Of a DNA stretch of 64,000 nucleotides, positions 21,322 to 32,310 are shown piece by piece. Below the pieces are notes generated by a model that made no database searches, was not told the DNA's origin, and worked only from the letters and a program-made list of their open reading frames with translations. Numbering within the stretch: the first letter of the stretch is position 1; each line of letters starts with the position of its first letter. Source of the stretch: Hysterangium stoloniferum (taxonomy: Eukaryota > Basidiomycota > Agaricomycetes > Hysterangiales > Hysterangiaceae); NCBI GenBank assembly GCA_015178975.1, contig WHVD01000001.1, positions 3,968,001-4,032,000 on the forward strand, in the 5' to 3' direction. The translations under genes and the position numbers were made by a program.

Positions 21322-23037
21322 ATGTCTTCATCTCACACCATCAACATTCAGGCCCTGTCATTGTATTTAGAGAACCACCGTGCTGCAGGGGTAAGCCCTC
21401 AACGTTCTACAGGTTCAATTATGTACGGATTATCTAGATTATCTTCTAGTATTCTGATAGTATGCATGCTCTACCATTTGTCGATCATTGATCTGTCCAT
21501 ACTAACCGTTTCATAGTAGCCGGCTATACATTATTGGTGCGTTATGAATACTTAAAACATAAATTTAGATCGAGGCTGAAGCTTGTGGGACGCAGTTGTA
21601 CGACCACTTTTTGACCTTAGGGGAAGAGATTGATCTCATTTGGTCCACTCCTTGGAACGCTGGAAAGATTCTATATTATGCAACGAAATACCCCGCATTT
21701 CTGGATGGTGCATTTCTTCTCTATAGTACGTGAAGTAGAAATTGATCTGGAACTTAAAGACGATTTGAAAATTCCCTCTGATTAGCCGTGTTCGCGCCAT
21801 TAGGTACAACGCCAAGCACCTGTGAGCTTCTATACAAACTATCTGGAGGTATGAAGTACCCGTCATGATTAAAACGGATACGTTCTGAGGACCTGGGCTT
21901 ATCACGTCTTCCAGTAATGATCGTAGTTGGGATAGCCATTGCAGAATGTATGTGCCCTTTCAGAACCCGAGTTTCAGTGAAATAAATCGACATCTGGCAG
22001 TTGTTCTAGTCTTCAGAACCTGGGCAGTTTGGGGGAAAAATAGCAAAGTAATGATATCGCTCCTTTGTGCAGAACTTTTAATGGCGTGTCCGATTGGGTA
22101 TTTTGTCTACCACGGTTTCTCGCCCATCACATGTAAACCTCTCATTCTTCGGCTTGATTCAAATATCTTACCATTACGAACCATGCAGTCGGACCAAGTC
22201 CAAGCGGCATAGATTACGTTTGCTGGGCCATAACGCCTGCTGGCAACATAATATTTCTCAACTACATCTTAGTTGGAATATTTGAAACAAGTATTTGCCA
22301 TTCTGTTGATGACAGTATTCGCCTTCTTAATTGCTCTTTTTAGTCATCTTAGTACTGACCATCCTCAAGTGCTTTCAACACCGTGAGTACCGCCTAGTCT
22401 TAGCACACATCAACAACACATTTAAAATCGTCACGCAACCTCCTCGCAGTCAGAATAAGCGGATCTCGTCTAATTGTTACATTATATCGAGATGGTATGT
22501 TTCTCAGCTAACTCCTAAGATGCCAGCTGATTTTTCCTGCGGGGAAAGGTGTACTGTACTTTGTATACCTCAACGGTGTGTAGATATGTCATAGACTTGA
22601 CGATCACGTTGTAACCTTACCACTGGGAAGGCATCTCAATTATTAACATCATCATTTTGGTCATTGACGTATGCCACCAAACCTTCTACAGCCTACATAC
22701 TCTAAGTTTCACTCTACCTAGCCCAAGCCCATGCCCACCCTCATACTGTCCGTGCATCTCTTTCGTTTTCCGCGCCATTCGAACTTCACAGTCTCGTTGC
22801 TACAACAGTATACAGCGCAACTTCCATGCAATATTGACTGCACGGATTTTAGTCAATCTCCGAAAAGCGGCACGTGATAATCATAAAAATTTTAATGCTT
22901 TGACCGCCCCCGACCGTGGCCGTACAAACTTTAGCAGTGTCGTATTAGGCGTCAACACGTGGTTTCACAACCCGAACCCCATCACACAGATGGTAATGAA
23001 ATATTCTCTTCAGCTGTTCTATATTTGGCTGAAATAG
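21322..23037 (+). CDS. DUF6533-type membrane protein gene, copy B
   Basis: A multi-exon gene of the basidiomycete DUF6533 family, predicted integral membrane, function unknown. Visible blocks: first exon MSSSHTINIQ ending at the GTAAGC donor 21391; YDHFLTLGEEIDLIW and YATKYPAFLDGAFLLYS (21592-21727); GTTPSTCELLYKLSG (21800-21848) with a donor at 21849; VMIVVGIAIAEC to 21945; VVLVFRTWAVWGKNSKVMIS and CPIGYFVYHGFSPITC (21999-22135); a YVCWAITPAGNIIFLNYIL block (22220-22285); VILVLTILKCF; SRLIVTLYRDG; a C-terminal RNFHAILTARILVNLRKAARDN and VLGVNTWF. Introns have GT-AG ends. No disabling change was noted in the main blocks, but exon 1 to 2 phasing is unresolved. Its upstream region is split by the Mutator-like insertion, so expression is doubtful. 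Confidence 0.65.
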
Positions 23038-23137
23038 ATCTCAACTTTAGAGTTTATCTGATGTATATAATAGTGTAGACTCGCCCTTCTCTCCTCAATC
23101 ACGCATATGAAACAACATCCTTGAACACCGGATGCCG

Positions 23138-23373
23138 TGTTAGAATATAGGGCTGTGCGAGCATGCATAAGGTGCCACACCGGCAATTTGCCACCCCATT
23201 GTTCAGCGTAACCTTTTGTTGCCATACGTCTATTGTTCGCAAGGCGTATATAACTAGTATATATTTTTGTATTTACGCTATCCGTTTGCCTCCTACGAGA
23301 CACAGAGGGTCAAACGGAAATCACATTCGTCCTTGTTTCTGATTGTTGCGAGCTTCGAGATTTTATTCCAACA
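23138..23373 (+). repeat. Short solo LTR (236 bp) downstream of copy B
   Basis: Ends TGTTAGAATATAGGG and TTATTCCAACA, with identical 5-bp duplications TGCCG (23133-23137, 23374-23378). The homologous place in the copy F unit (about 52969-52980) has a single GGTGCCGTTCACC, an empty site. It is inverted relative to the copy at 33085-33329. It contains TATATAACTAGTATATA-like promoter sequence. No internal region. Confidence 0.93.
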
Positions 23374-23378
23374 TGCCG

Positions 23379-24307
23379 TTCACCACTTTTAAAGATTTCC
23401 GATGGCAATGACCTGGAACAATAACAAAGCTACAGATGTATAAAGGAAATCTCGGGGAGGTCGTCCCATCAGTTTCAATTACTTAATAACCTAAACCGAT
23501 CCATTTTGGGTGGCACTCATAGCGTTTTGGGAGAGTAGCTAGCTACCCGCGGTTCTGACTATTTTAGAATTTTTCCAAAAGTGAAGATTGATTATAATAT
23601 GATAGGCTTGGTAGATTGTTTCTTGAAGAGCTGATACCGCATGACAAGATCTATGGTGTTTACCTATAGCGTCGAACGTGAACACAAAGTAATTAATTGT
23701 AATATAAGCTTATTCCTACCATAGGCAAAATGGCAGATGTGGAATAAATACCTGGGGACAGAATTTCGACACCTAAGGCGAGTACCTATAGATATGCTTG
23801 ATGCTGGGAGTGATACAGATCATAGACCAAGTGAATATCTGACGAATCATCTTTTGTTCCGGAGTATGTTAGTGTATTTCATTTTTGCGAGTTATGTTTC
23901 GCCTGTTTGTGGGAACTTATAAACAGAATTGTGACTGTTTTTGTGACAGGATCCACGCCCATAAATACAAATTTTGTCTAGGTTGTTTAGCGCTTGCTCG
24001 AGATCAGAAATCCACGAGTGGCAAACGAGTGCATCAACCGCTCGCCAGTCAGAACTGTCAACTCGCCAGCTACTCGAAACCTCGCAACATTAAAATCTTC
24101 GGAAAACATGCAATAGAGTGGATGGTGTTTGGTCATTCGCTGAAAAGACACGTGTTTCTATGGTACATTGAATTGACCCTGAGATCCTGGGTCCGTATTA
24201 GTATATTAGAGATAACTGTTCTGCTAGTATTTCCTTTAAATTTCTCATACCTGTATTTATTCGTGTACCGGTTCTTCGAAATTTTAGCCAAACTAGCATA
24301 TAACCTA
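23379..24307 (+). other. Intergenic part of the DUF6533 tandem unit
   Basis: This runs from the tail of copy B to the start of copy C and is similar to 52975-53507 after copy F, except for an extra segment of about 170 bp (roughly 23515-23690). The segment from 24003 is also the start of the copy A unit. No gene is supported. Confidence 0.6.
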
Positions 24308-26011
24308 ATGTCTTCATTGCAGACCATCGATATTCAGACTCTGTCATCGGATTTATTGACTTATCGTACTACAGCGGTAAGTCATTGGAGTTGTACGAGT
24401 TCGATTATGTGTGAACAATGGGGCATTATCTTCTAGTATTCTGACCGTATGCGTGCTTTACCGTTTATCAACGACTGATTTGTCCAGACTAGTTAACCCT
24501 CACGTAGTTGCCAGCTTTACCTTATTGGTGTGTTAGGAATGCCTAAACAGGAAAAACAAGTGTAGATCGAGACTAAGGCTTTCGATATACAGTTGTATGA
24601 TCACTTCTTGTCCATAGGGTCAGAAATTGATCTTATATGGCCCACTCCCTGGAGCGCGGGAAAAGTTCTATTTTATGCTACGAAATACCCCGCACTTCTG
24701 GATAGTGTATTTCTTATTTATAGTACGTGGAATAGAAACTAATAATGTCCAAAATAAATATGAACACTCTCCTAATTAGCCCGTTTTGCGCCATTAGGTA
24801 CCACTCCGAGTATTTGCCGGGTTTTGTATAAACTAGCTGGAGGTATTGAGATTCATGTTTGAAACGATAGCATTCTGAGGACATGCTCATCATTTCTATC
24901 AGGAATGATTGTAACTGGGATTATTGTTGCAGAATGTATGTACCCTTTCCATAACGGATGTCCAGACAGATAATTGGACATGTGCTGCAGTCGTTCTAGT
25001 TTTCCGAACCTGGGCCGTTTGGGGAAAAGATAGCCTGTAGGGATATCTCTCGTTTGTGCAGTAGTGCTACTGTCGTGTCCGATCGGATATTTCGCCTACC
25101 ACGGTATTTCGCTCATCACATGTAAACCCGCTCATTTCCAGACCGTGATTTAAATCCCTCATGACCATGAGCCACTCAGATGGACTAAGTCCAATTGGAA
25201 ACGCAGACTATGTTTGCTGGGCCGTGACGCCTCCTGGTAACATAATATTTCTCGACTACATCTTTCTTGTGATATTCGAAACAAGTATTCGCCATCCTAT
25301 CACCTACAGTCTTCGTCTACTTATTCAACCTTTTCAGTTATCTTAATATTGACCACGTGCAGATGCTTTCAACATTGCGAGTACTGTCTTGCTCTGGTGT
25401 GCATCAATTCTATACCTAACATCACACTGGGACTTCCTCCTGTCAGTTAGAAGAAGCAGCTCCCGTCTTATTATTACATTATATCGAGACGGTATGTTTC
25501 TCGGCTTACTCGCAGGGTGCCAGCTAATGCTCCTTGCGGTGAAATGTATGCTGTACTATGTTTACCTCATCGGTGTGTGGATACGTCACAGACTTAACGA
25601 TCACGTTGACACATTACCGTCGGGAAGGTATATCAATTATTAACATGATTATTTTGGTCACCAAGGTATATATCAATATCATTTTACACAAGCTAAATCT
25701 CACTTACCTAGCCCAAGCCCGCGCCTAGTCTCGTGCTGTCCGTGCACCTCTTTCGTTCTCCAAATTCACAAATTCATTACTACAGCAGTACACAACGCGT
25801 CTTCCATGCAATATTCACTGCACGGATTTTAGTCAATCTCCGAAAAGCGGCGCGTGATAATTGCAAAAGTTCTTATCTCTTAACCAGTTCCGACCGTGGC
25901 CGTACAATTTTTAGCAGTGTTATATTAGGCGTCGACACGTGGTTTCAGAACCCGAATTTCCCTGCACAGATGGTAATGATACCCCCACCTCTACTTTCTA
26001 TACTTGGCTAA
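24308..26011 (+). pseudogene. DUF6533-type membrane protein gene, copy C
   Basis: Same exon plan as copy B: first exon MSSLQTIDIQ from 24308 to the GTAAGT donor at 24377; YDHFLSIGSEIDLIW (24592-24640); GTTPSICRVLYKLAG; FRTWAVWGKDS (25000-25035); GLSPIGNADYVCWAVTPPGNIIFLDYI (25175-25265); SRLIITLYRDG; VFHAIFTARILVNLRKAARDN (25795-25862); VDTWFQNPN. One base is missing just after WGKDS (near 25037) compared with copies B, D, E and F, which breaks the frame there. Closest to copy A. Confidence 0.72.
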
Positions 26012-26122
26012 AACAGATCTCAACTTCAGACTTTGTCAGATGTATATGCACTGTCATCCTCAATCACACCTCAGCCATGAGCACATAGGAAATGAGATTA
26101 TTGAACAGGGGTGTGGTCTGCC

Positions 26123-26337
26123 TATTAAAAATAGTATGAGTTGACTTATTGTAATACACAATCTACAAGGGGGTAATAGACTTGTAATAATAGTACTTGT
26201 TTGTCAATCAATGTGTCAGTTAGTGAATCACCTTCTGACATGATAGGTTTGGTGCTATGTAGTTTAGGTGTACACTGGTTCTGGCATGCATTAACCTCAG
26301 AATGCATGGTCCACAATTAGCATCTTCATATGAAAAA
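26123..26337 (-). repeat. Truncated copy of the 271-bp LTR-like repeat
   Basis: Homologous to 30752-31023 and 44488-44758. It begins TATTAAAAATAGTATGAG on the plus strand and stops after CTTCATATGAA, so the TATA-containing end is lost. More diverged than the other two copies. Confidence 0.75.
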
Positions 26338-26694
26338 GTGAAGAAATGGATGAACTGCCCCTAGGAAAAGGGTGCTTTCATCACCAATTCTGACACTGCC
26401 ACATCTTAAGATATTTCTGTTGGAATACATGGTTTGGAACCTTAAGTACCCACATGTATCCATAGTAGTCCTTATCTGTGGCTTTGGTTCTGTCCACCAT
26501 GCAGTTGTATGGGTCTGGTCACTTCTGGTGACTATTATGTGTTTGTGGTTGAGTGGTGGTCCATTTGTCCACTAGGGTCACTACATATTTTGTACCATGA
26601 TCCCCTTCTATCTAATAATTTCAATGGTTATGACTTGTAATGATGAGGCCACAGAGGCATCACAAACTCTTGGAGAAATCATCTCATTTATGAT
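26338..26694. other. No feature recognised
   Basis: A short open frame (26372-26575) shows no recognisable motif. I see nothing to support a gene. Confidence 0.4.
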
Positions 26695-27588
26695 TGTTAG
26701 GAACCCCATTTTTGGGCCCCTGCAACTTGTCCTCACCCTGCCAACCCTCTTACATCCTGACATTGGTACCCTGCCACTTTGTTTACTCTATATTACCATT
26801 TTGGTCATTCTGTTCTGCTCCCATCCTGACACTTTCCCATCATCCATTCTACATGCACACATCATTTGTGGTAGGATCCTATCATTTCAGACCCCTGCAA
26901 CTTGGCTTTACTCTCATACATATGTAGCCCTCTGGCATCCTGCTATTGCTATCCCCAACCATGGTGTCACTGCCTGCAGCACCCCAACACATGTTTCTCT
27001 GTAGATTACCATTTTAGTCATCCCATCTCATCTCTGTCCTGATGCTCTCCTATCACCCATTCAACATGTGTTTTATTTGCCATCTCACAACCTTTAGAAT
27101 ACTTGTGTTTCATCACATTTAGTCTTAGTTTGATCCTTGATCCTTTTCCCACTTCCTTTAACCTGTCATGATTTCCCACTTCCTTGATCAGCCTTCCAAT
27201 CATCCATTATACTTTTGTATAAAAGCTCTATATGCTATAGTTCTTCAGTTTGAATATTGACATATGTAGATTACTTTTGTGTTTAAGCCCCTTTGCTTGC
27301 TCCTAATACTCTTGAAGAGGTTGTTAGCCAGCTGTGACTCTTATCCTACAAACCTTAGCATTTTGGCCTCCTGGTTGATTCAGCTAAGTATTATCTTCAG
27401 TCTAAAATTGTACTACTTACTCTTCCTAAAATACTGGAGCACCCTAATAGTTTGTGTGGGGGTGCAACACATAAGTTGAAGCCAAGCTCCAATTGTTTTG
27501 TAGAACCAGACCTCCCAGTTGAGTATGAAATATTTGTTGGCCCTCTGACATCATTCCCCCTTTTGTCTTTAGACCCTAGACCTTAACA
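26695..27588 (+). repeat. Old Gypsy-type LTR
   Basis: Starts TGTTAGGAACCCC and ends CCTTAACA. Related to 40799-41547 throughout: CACCCATTC, TATAAAAGC promoter region near 27220, AGCTAAGTATTATC, and the ATAAGTTGAAGCCAAG motif (27469-27487). No matching target duplication is visible. CpG is almost absent, as expected of an old methylated copy. Confidence 0.7.
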
Positions 27589-27930
27589 ATTTGCCACCTC
27601 AAACCATTTAGTATTCTTCTGTTATCTTGCATTACATCACTTTCCTTCCATCCCTTGTTCCATTACTTGCTTCTTCTGACCTCTTTGTCTTATTACCTCT
27701 GTGATCAGCCTCCTGATCACCCATCTCACTTTAGTATAAAACCCTCATCCTGTATTCTACTGATCTTCAGTTCAAATATGTATCAAATTAGGTTCCCCTA
27801 CTGTCTACTTAGTCTTTGACAAGAAGTCCTTGGCCAGCTGAGACTTGTTACCCCTCAAGTCTTAGCACTCTGGTCCCCAGTTGATTCAGCTAAGTGTTGA
27901 CTTTAGTTCTATTGCATACCATTTGTTAGA
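27589..27930 (+). repeat. Partial tandem copy of the same LTR
   Basis: Repeats the TATA-containing middle part of the preceding LTR (compare 27041-27420): CACCCATC, TAGTATAAAACCCTC, CTTCAGTTC, CCAGTTGATTCAGCTAAGTGTTG. It ends before the ATAAG-TGAAGCC motif. 27931-28111 holds nothing recognised. Confidence 0.6.
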
Positions 27931-28111
27931 AAGTAAGACTTAAATATTATAGCTCAGTTTTTTGTGTAACAGTAGCATATAACAAACTAAAGTGTAGATA
28001 GTGTAACTACATACATAGTTTAAATATCATATAGAGAACAATGGCAATATGTGGAAATATGTGGAACAAAGGGAATTGAAGAACAAAGGGATGAAGTGTT
28101 CTTTTTGTGTA

Positions 28112-28665
28112 TGTTATGATCCATTCCTGGATATTTCAATATTCTAATATAACCTTTTGTTCTCAGATATTCCAATATTCCAATGTATTCTCTGCCTCCA
28201 GAAACCAACTAATCTCTGGACATACTGAACTTTGCCCTTGTTCTGTATTTGGTAACTTGTCTATTGACAAGTACAGTACTCATTTATTTGTTTATTATGT
28301 TCCTGATTCAGAACTTCTATCCTAATCCATTCTTATTGTGATCTCAATCTGTAGTAAAATGGCCAGAGGATCTATATTAGTTTCTACACACCTGTACTTG
28401 CACCTTAGATCTGATATCAACTTATGTAGTTAGCTTATTCCTCTTCTCTTTCTGTATGCTCAATATTCAGAACTCTTCAGAATTCAGAATATCTGTAAAC
28501 TCTCCAATACTTATCAGTTCTCTGAAATTAAGGACATACGAGTGTTTGCATAGGGGTGCAGCATATAAGCTGAAGCAAAGTCCTGAACCTACCCAGAAGT
28601 ATCCAAGTTTCTGGTTATTTCCCAATAGTTCTGGAATACAGTAAGTCCCAACATAGAACTTAACA
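28112..28665 (+). repeat. Solo LTR, degenerate (554 bp)
   Basis: Ends TGTTATGATCC and GAACTTAACA, flanked by GTGTA and GTGTG (4 of 5 identical). Carries the ATAAGCTGAAGCAAAGTCC version of the shared LTR motif (28563-28583). Confidence 0.6.
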
Positions 28666-28671
28666 GTGTGT

Positions 28672-29466
28672 TGTTATGACCAGAATTCCTGCTGGACTCC
28701 AGGAACTAACTTATACACACCAATTGTCAGTTTACAAAATTTCTGCTGGACTCTGTATGTCAGACTTGTCTACGTTTGACTTTGTTATGTTGTGTTTCAG
28801 TCACCAGAATACCCACCAGACCCCATCCCTGTCTATGTCTGACCTCGTCCCACACATCAGTCACTGGACCCCACTTGGAAAACCCATCATCCCTCTAACA
28901 GAGCCCCGTTCCCGTTTTAGTCAAATGACCTGACATGATTCGGACTCTGCTCCCACTCCGTTTCCCATTATGGTTTATGATTTGTCACAATTTGGATTCC
29001 GCTCCGTTCCTAACACCAAATTTGGTGTTTACTATTCCTGTTTTATGTTTTACTAGTTTCGTTTCATTATTACTGGATTTGGTTTGTCATTCATTCCATG
29101 GTCTATATAGTCTGGCAGATGTTGTACATACAATCCAGTCAGAAAATAGGCTTAGATTCCCCCCAGTAATCTAATACATTTTCCACTCTAAACTCCTATT
29201 TGAATTACACCACTCACACTAGTCGGAGCCCACAGGCTCCAGCACATCTATCTCTCTTATTTATCTCGACTCCTGACCTCTCGACCCACCACCTCTGACC
29301 ATGACCCCTTGACCCATGAGCCCCACCCGGACTCCCCGGGATTCCCGTCTGCCTGTCTGAAATTGGACAACACAATCTCGTGAGGGTGGAGCCTATAAGC
29401 TGAAGCCAAGTCCTACCAGATATTCTGCAGGTTTCTCTGGAAACCCACCGTGTACGTACCCTAACA
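28672..29466 (+). repeat. Solo LTR of the 36540 family, CpG-depleted
   Basis: 795 bp, starts TGTTATGACCAG and ends GTACCCTAACA, flanked by TGTGT and TCTGT. Homologous along its whole length to 36540-37359, but nearly every CpG of that copy is TG or CA here (for example CCGGACTCCGG against CTGGACTCCAG). It carries the shared motif at 29381-29414. Confidence 0.85.
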
Positions 29467-29851
29467 TCTGTCCATGATATTACAGTGACTCAAAAAACTC
29501 TTCACATGTTTCACCCTTCAGATGTATATCCCTGATAACTCAAAGAATAAAAATGCAAAAATATCAAGAATATTTGTGAATATGCACTATCATATCTAGA
29601 TTATGGAGGTATGATTTTATTACATAAGCTCCAAATATGGAAATATTACAAATATTTATATACAAGAGACTCATGCAAAGGGTTTTTTTGCTGGCAACTT
29701 TGATGACTATAATGCTTACAGTCATGTGACCTTGTTGATTGTTTACCTCCAATTGGGTCATATTAACAAAATCATGTGATGTCACATGACCATGTTGTAC
29801 TGGAGTATAGATATATGGTCTTTAGCAACCAGCAATGCTCCAATTCCCAAA

Positions 29852-30182
29852 ATGCACACTTTGTCTCTTGCCAGCCAGAATCATATCCTCTCATTGCTTG
29901 ATGTTAGCCATTCAGTTAGCCACATTGCAGCTTTTACTGGTCATAGCATTTTCACAGTCTCTAATCTTCACTCTAAGCATTGTTCTCATCTCTCTAAGTC
30001 CATTGGTGGTCATCCCTCAAAGCCTTCCCCTACCAACATTCATTATGCACAGCACCTCATCAGCTCTGGGAAGGCTGACACTGCTGTTGATGTGGCCAAA
30101 GCTCTTAGGAGTGTCACCAACCAGTTCATCTGCACCCAAACTGTGTACAATAGTCTTAATATGGTTGGGAATGCCTCAATAA
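29852..30182 (+). pseudogene. Tc1-C transposase, N-terminal fragment
   Basis: Begins MHTLSLASQNHILSLLD and continues through a helix-turn-helix region (SHIAAFTGHSIFTVSNL) and GGHPSKPSPTN, parallel to MHSLSP...GGHPKKLSATN of Tc1-B. It ends after NMVGNAS, where the internal left-end copy starts. The part that should carry the first catalytic Asp is missing. Confidence 0.82.
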
Positions 30183-30186
30183 CCCT

Positions 30187-30365
30187 TCTAATGTTTGGTA
30201 CTTCAGATTTACATCCCTGATAACTCAGAGAATAAAAATGCAAAAATATCAAAGATATTTGTGAATATGCTCTATCATATCTATATTATGGAAATACAGT
30301 GCCATTACATAAGCTCCAAATATGGAAATACTACAAATATTTATATATAGGAGACTTATTGGAAG
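30187..30365 (+). repeat. Internal duplicate of the Tc1-C left end
   Basis: Nearly identical to 29517-29695, in the same orientation, including the AATAAAAATGCAAAAATATC and CCAAATATGGAAATA segments. It replaces the region between the DNA-binding and catalytic parts of the transposase. Confidence 0.88.
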
Positions 30366-31107
30366 GGATTTTTTGTGAGGTTTGGAGAAGGATTTGTGAT
30401 GTTATGGGCTACATGCTGTGGGAAGGACCTGGGTATTCTTTCAAGATAGATGAGAGGATGGATGGGGACCTTTATCTTAAGATTATAGAGAAGGACCTTC
30501 AAGCCAGCTTCAGCTATTATAGAAAATATGTGGGTGATGTCATCTTTCAGCAAGATCATGACCTTGAACATACCTGCAAGAAGGCCCAGACTTGGTTTCA
30601 AGATAATGATTTCAATGTTCTCCCATGGCCAGCACAGTCTCCAGACCTCAACCCCATTGAACACTGCTGGGACTATGAAAAGAGGAGGCTAAGGGATACT
30701 GGTGTTGTGGGAGAGGGTGGAGGAGGAGTGGAACAAGATTGATGCAGAGGTTGTTAAATTTGATGATGAAACACACCTTTTTATAGGGGGAGTCCACCAA
30801 TTATTGCAACTTTTCATATGAAGATGCTAATTGTGGACCATGCATTTGGAGGTTAATGTGTGTCAGAACCACTATACACCTCCCAGAGCATCCAACCTAT
30901 ATTGTCAGGAGGTGCTACACTAACTGACACAAGATATTGAGACACAAAGTACTTTTATTACAAGCTTATTAAACCCTTGTATATTGTGTATTGCAATAGA
31001 GTCAACTCATACTATTTTTAATAGAGGTGTGTCAGAATTTGATTGAGAGTATGCCTAGGAGGGTTGTAGCTGTGTTGAAGGCAAAGGGTGGCTATACTAA
31101 GTACTAA
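30366..31107 (+). pseudogene. Tc1-C transposase, C-terminal fragment, split by an LTR-like repeat
   Basis: Codes for VMGYMLWEGPGYSFKIDERM, FQQDHDLEHTCKKAQTWF (second catalytic Asp) and WPAQSPDLNPIEHCWDYEKRR (catalytic Glu), then is interrupted at 30751 by the repeat 30752-31023. The tail CQNLIESMPRRVVAVLKAKG (31030-31090) and the stop follow. The gene order and motifs are those of Tc1-B. Confidence 0.85.
30752..31023 (+). repeat. LTR-like repeat, 272 bp, full-length copy
   Basis: Starts TGTTAAATTTGATG and ends CTATTTTTAATA; flanked by GAGGT on both sides (30747-30751, 31024-31028). It has TTTTTATAGGGGG near its start (TATA-like). Length and TG start suit a short solo LTR, but the end is TA rather than CA. 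Other copies: 44488-44758 (inverted) and 26123-26337 (truncated). Confidence 0.75.
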
Positions 31108-31348
31108 ATATAAGTAGTTTTGTGGGTCAGAGTGGTCAGCAAAAAAACCATTCACATGAGTCTCTTGTATATAAATATTTGTAATATTTCCATATTTGGA
31201 GTTTATGTAATGGCATCATACTTACATATTCTAGATATGATAGAGCATATTCACAAATATTTTTGATATTGTTGCATTTTTATTCTTTGAGTTATCAGGG
31301 ATATAAGTCTGAAGGGTGAAACATGTGAAGGGTTTTTTTTGAGTCACT

Positions 31349-31879
31349 AAAAATAGATGCCAATCTCAGAATCTGTTGTTCATGATGTACACATTCCAAC
31401 ACTCCTCCTTAGCATAGACAACAGTCAATGAGCTCCTCCTCATGGGTGGGAGTCATCACTTTCAGAGACTGAGGAAACCAAGGAAACCACAAAGTTGGAC
31501 ATTTTCAGCAAGGTCCTATGGTTTTGTGAAGATATCTGAATGTATTCAATCCAATGTGCTGTGGGGGGCAATTGTGACCAGAAATAGAAATTAGAGTGAA
31601 CCCAATTTGTGAACAGTAGCTTGCCATAATTTGCTTTGAACTCCTCCAGTCCATTCATTTCAAAACAAGTAGTATCCATGAATGCTGCTAAAAATAAAAT
31701 TGATATCCATAGTTGTAAAACTTGATATACCACCAAATAGTCATGATAATAAAAGTGGAATTTTTCCTTTTTATCCACCTTGTTGGGTCACTAAAAGATG
31801 TATGTAGCAGTCATTGACCAGACAAGCTTGCTGAGTTGCATAAGGTAGGACTAAAATTCTCCTCCTCAACTCACATACA
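31349..31879 (-). mobile_element. Reversed LTR-retroelement remnant
   Basis: On the minus strand a purine-rich AAGGAGGAG (31405-31413) is followed by TGTTGGAATGTG, the arrangement of a polypurine tract and 3' LTR start. The LTR piece runs to the Tc1-C end. Upstream (31440-31778 minus) an open frame has no motif I can name. An 80-bp segment at 31800-31879 recurs at 40660-40730 beyond the nested stack. Confidence 0.45.
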
Positions 31880-32310
31880 TACAGTAGGGGACAAAACTGT
31901 TCCAATGTTTTGACAATTCCCATTAAATGTTGTATAACTGATCACATAAATTTCCTAAAATAGGGACAATATTCCAGCAGATGCCCTAGTATACTAACTT
32001 TCATATGCCCAAGTATTACATAATATTGATGGAAATTGGTGTCACAGTGAATATTTAAAAATACCCAATCATTGGGACAGTTTTGTCCCCTGCTCTTTTC
32101 ACTGATTTCACTCTATCATATTATCCACTAGAGAAATGGAAAAATTCTGAAAGAAATCATGTGACATATATTCAATGTTCTAATTGATATGTGACTGTGA
32201 TAGTCACATTTCAACTATTACTCTCATTATGAAAGCTATTTCTCCTCTCAAAAGAGAACAAGCCATCTCCCTCCTCCAAAATGGACTCCAATAGGAATGT
32301 GGCTTCTATC

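Larger units (their letters stand above)
29483..31348 (+). mobile_element. Tc1/mariner element Tc1-C, rearranged
   Basis: Starts CAGTGACTCAAAAAACTC after TA (29481-29482); the right end near 31348 reads GAGTCACT and then AAAA, so the terminal G and TA are lost or mutated. Terminal repeats are about 210 bp. The middle of the transposase is replaced by a second copy of the left end (30187-30365), and a 272-bp LTR-like repeat interrupts the gene near its end. It is non-functional. Confidence 0.87.

Noticed and set aside
21754..21993. Minus-strand open frame conserved also opposite copy F
   Set aside because: Its conservation follows from the near-identity of copies B and F; the sense strand carries the family motifs.
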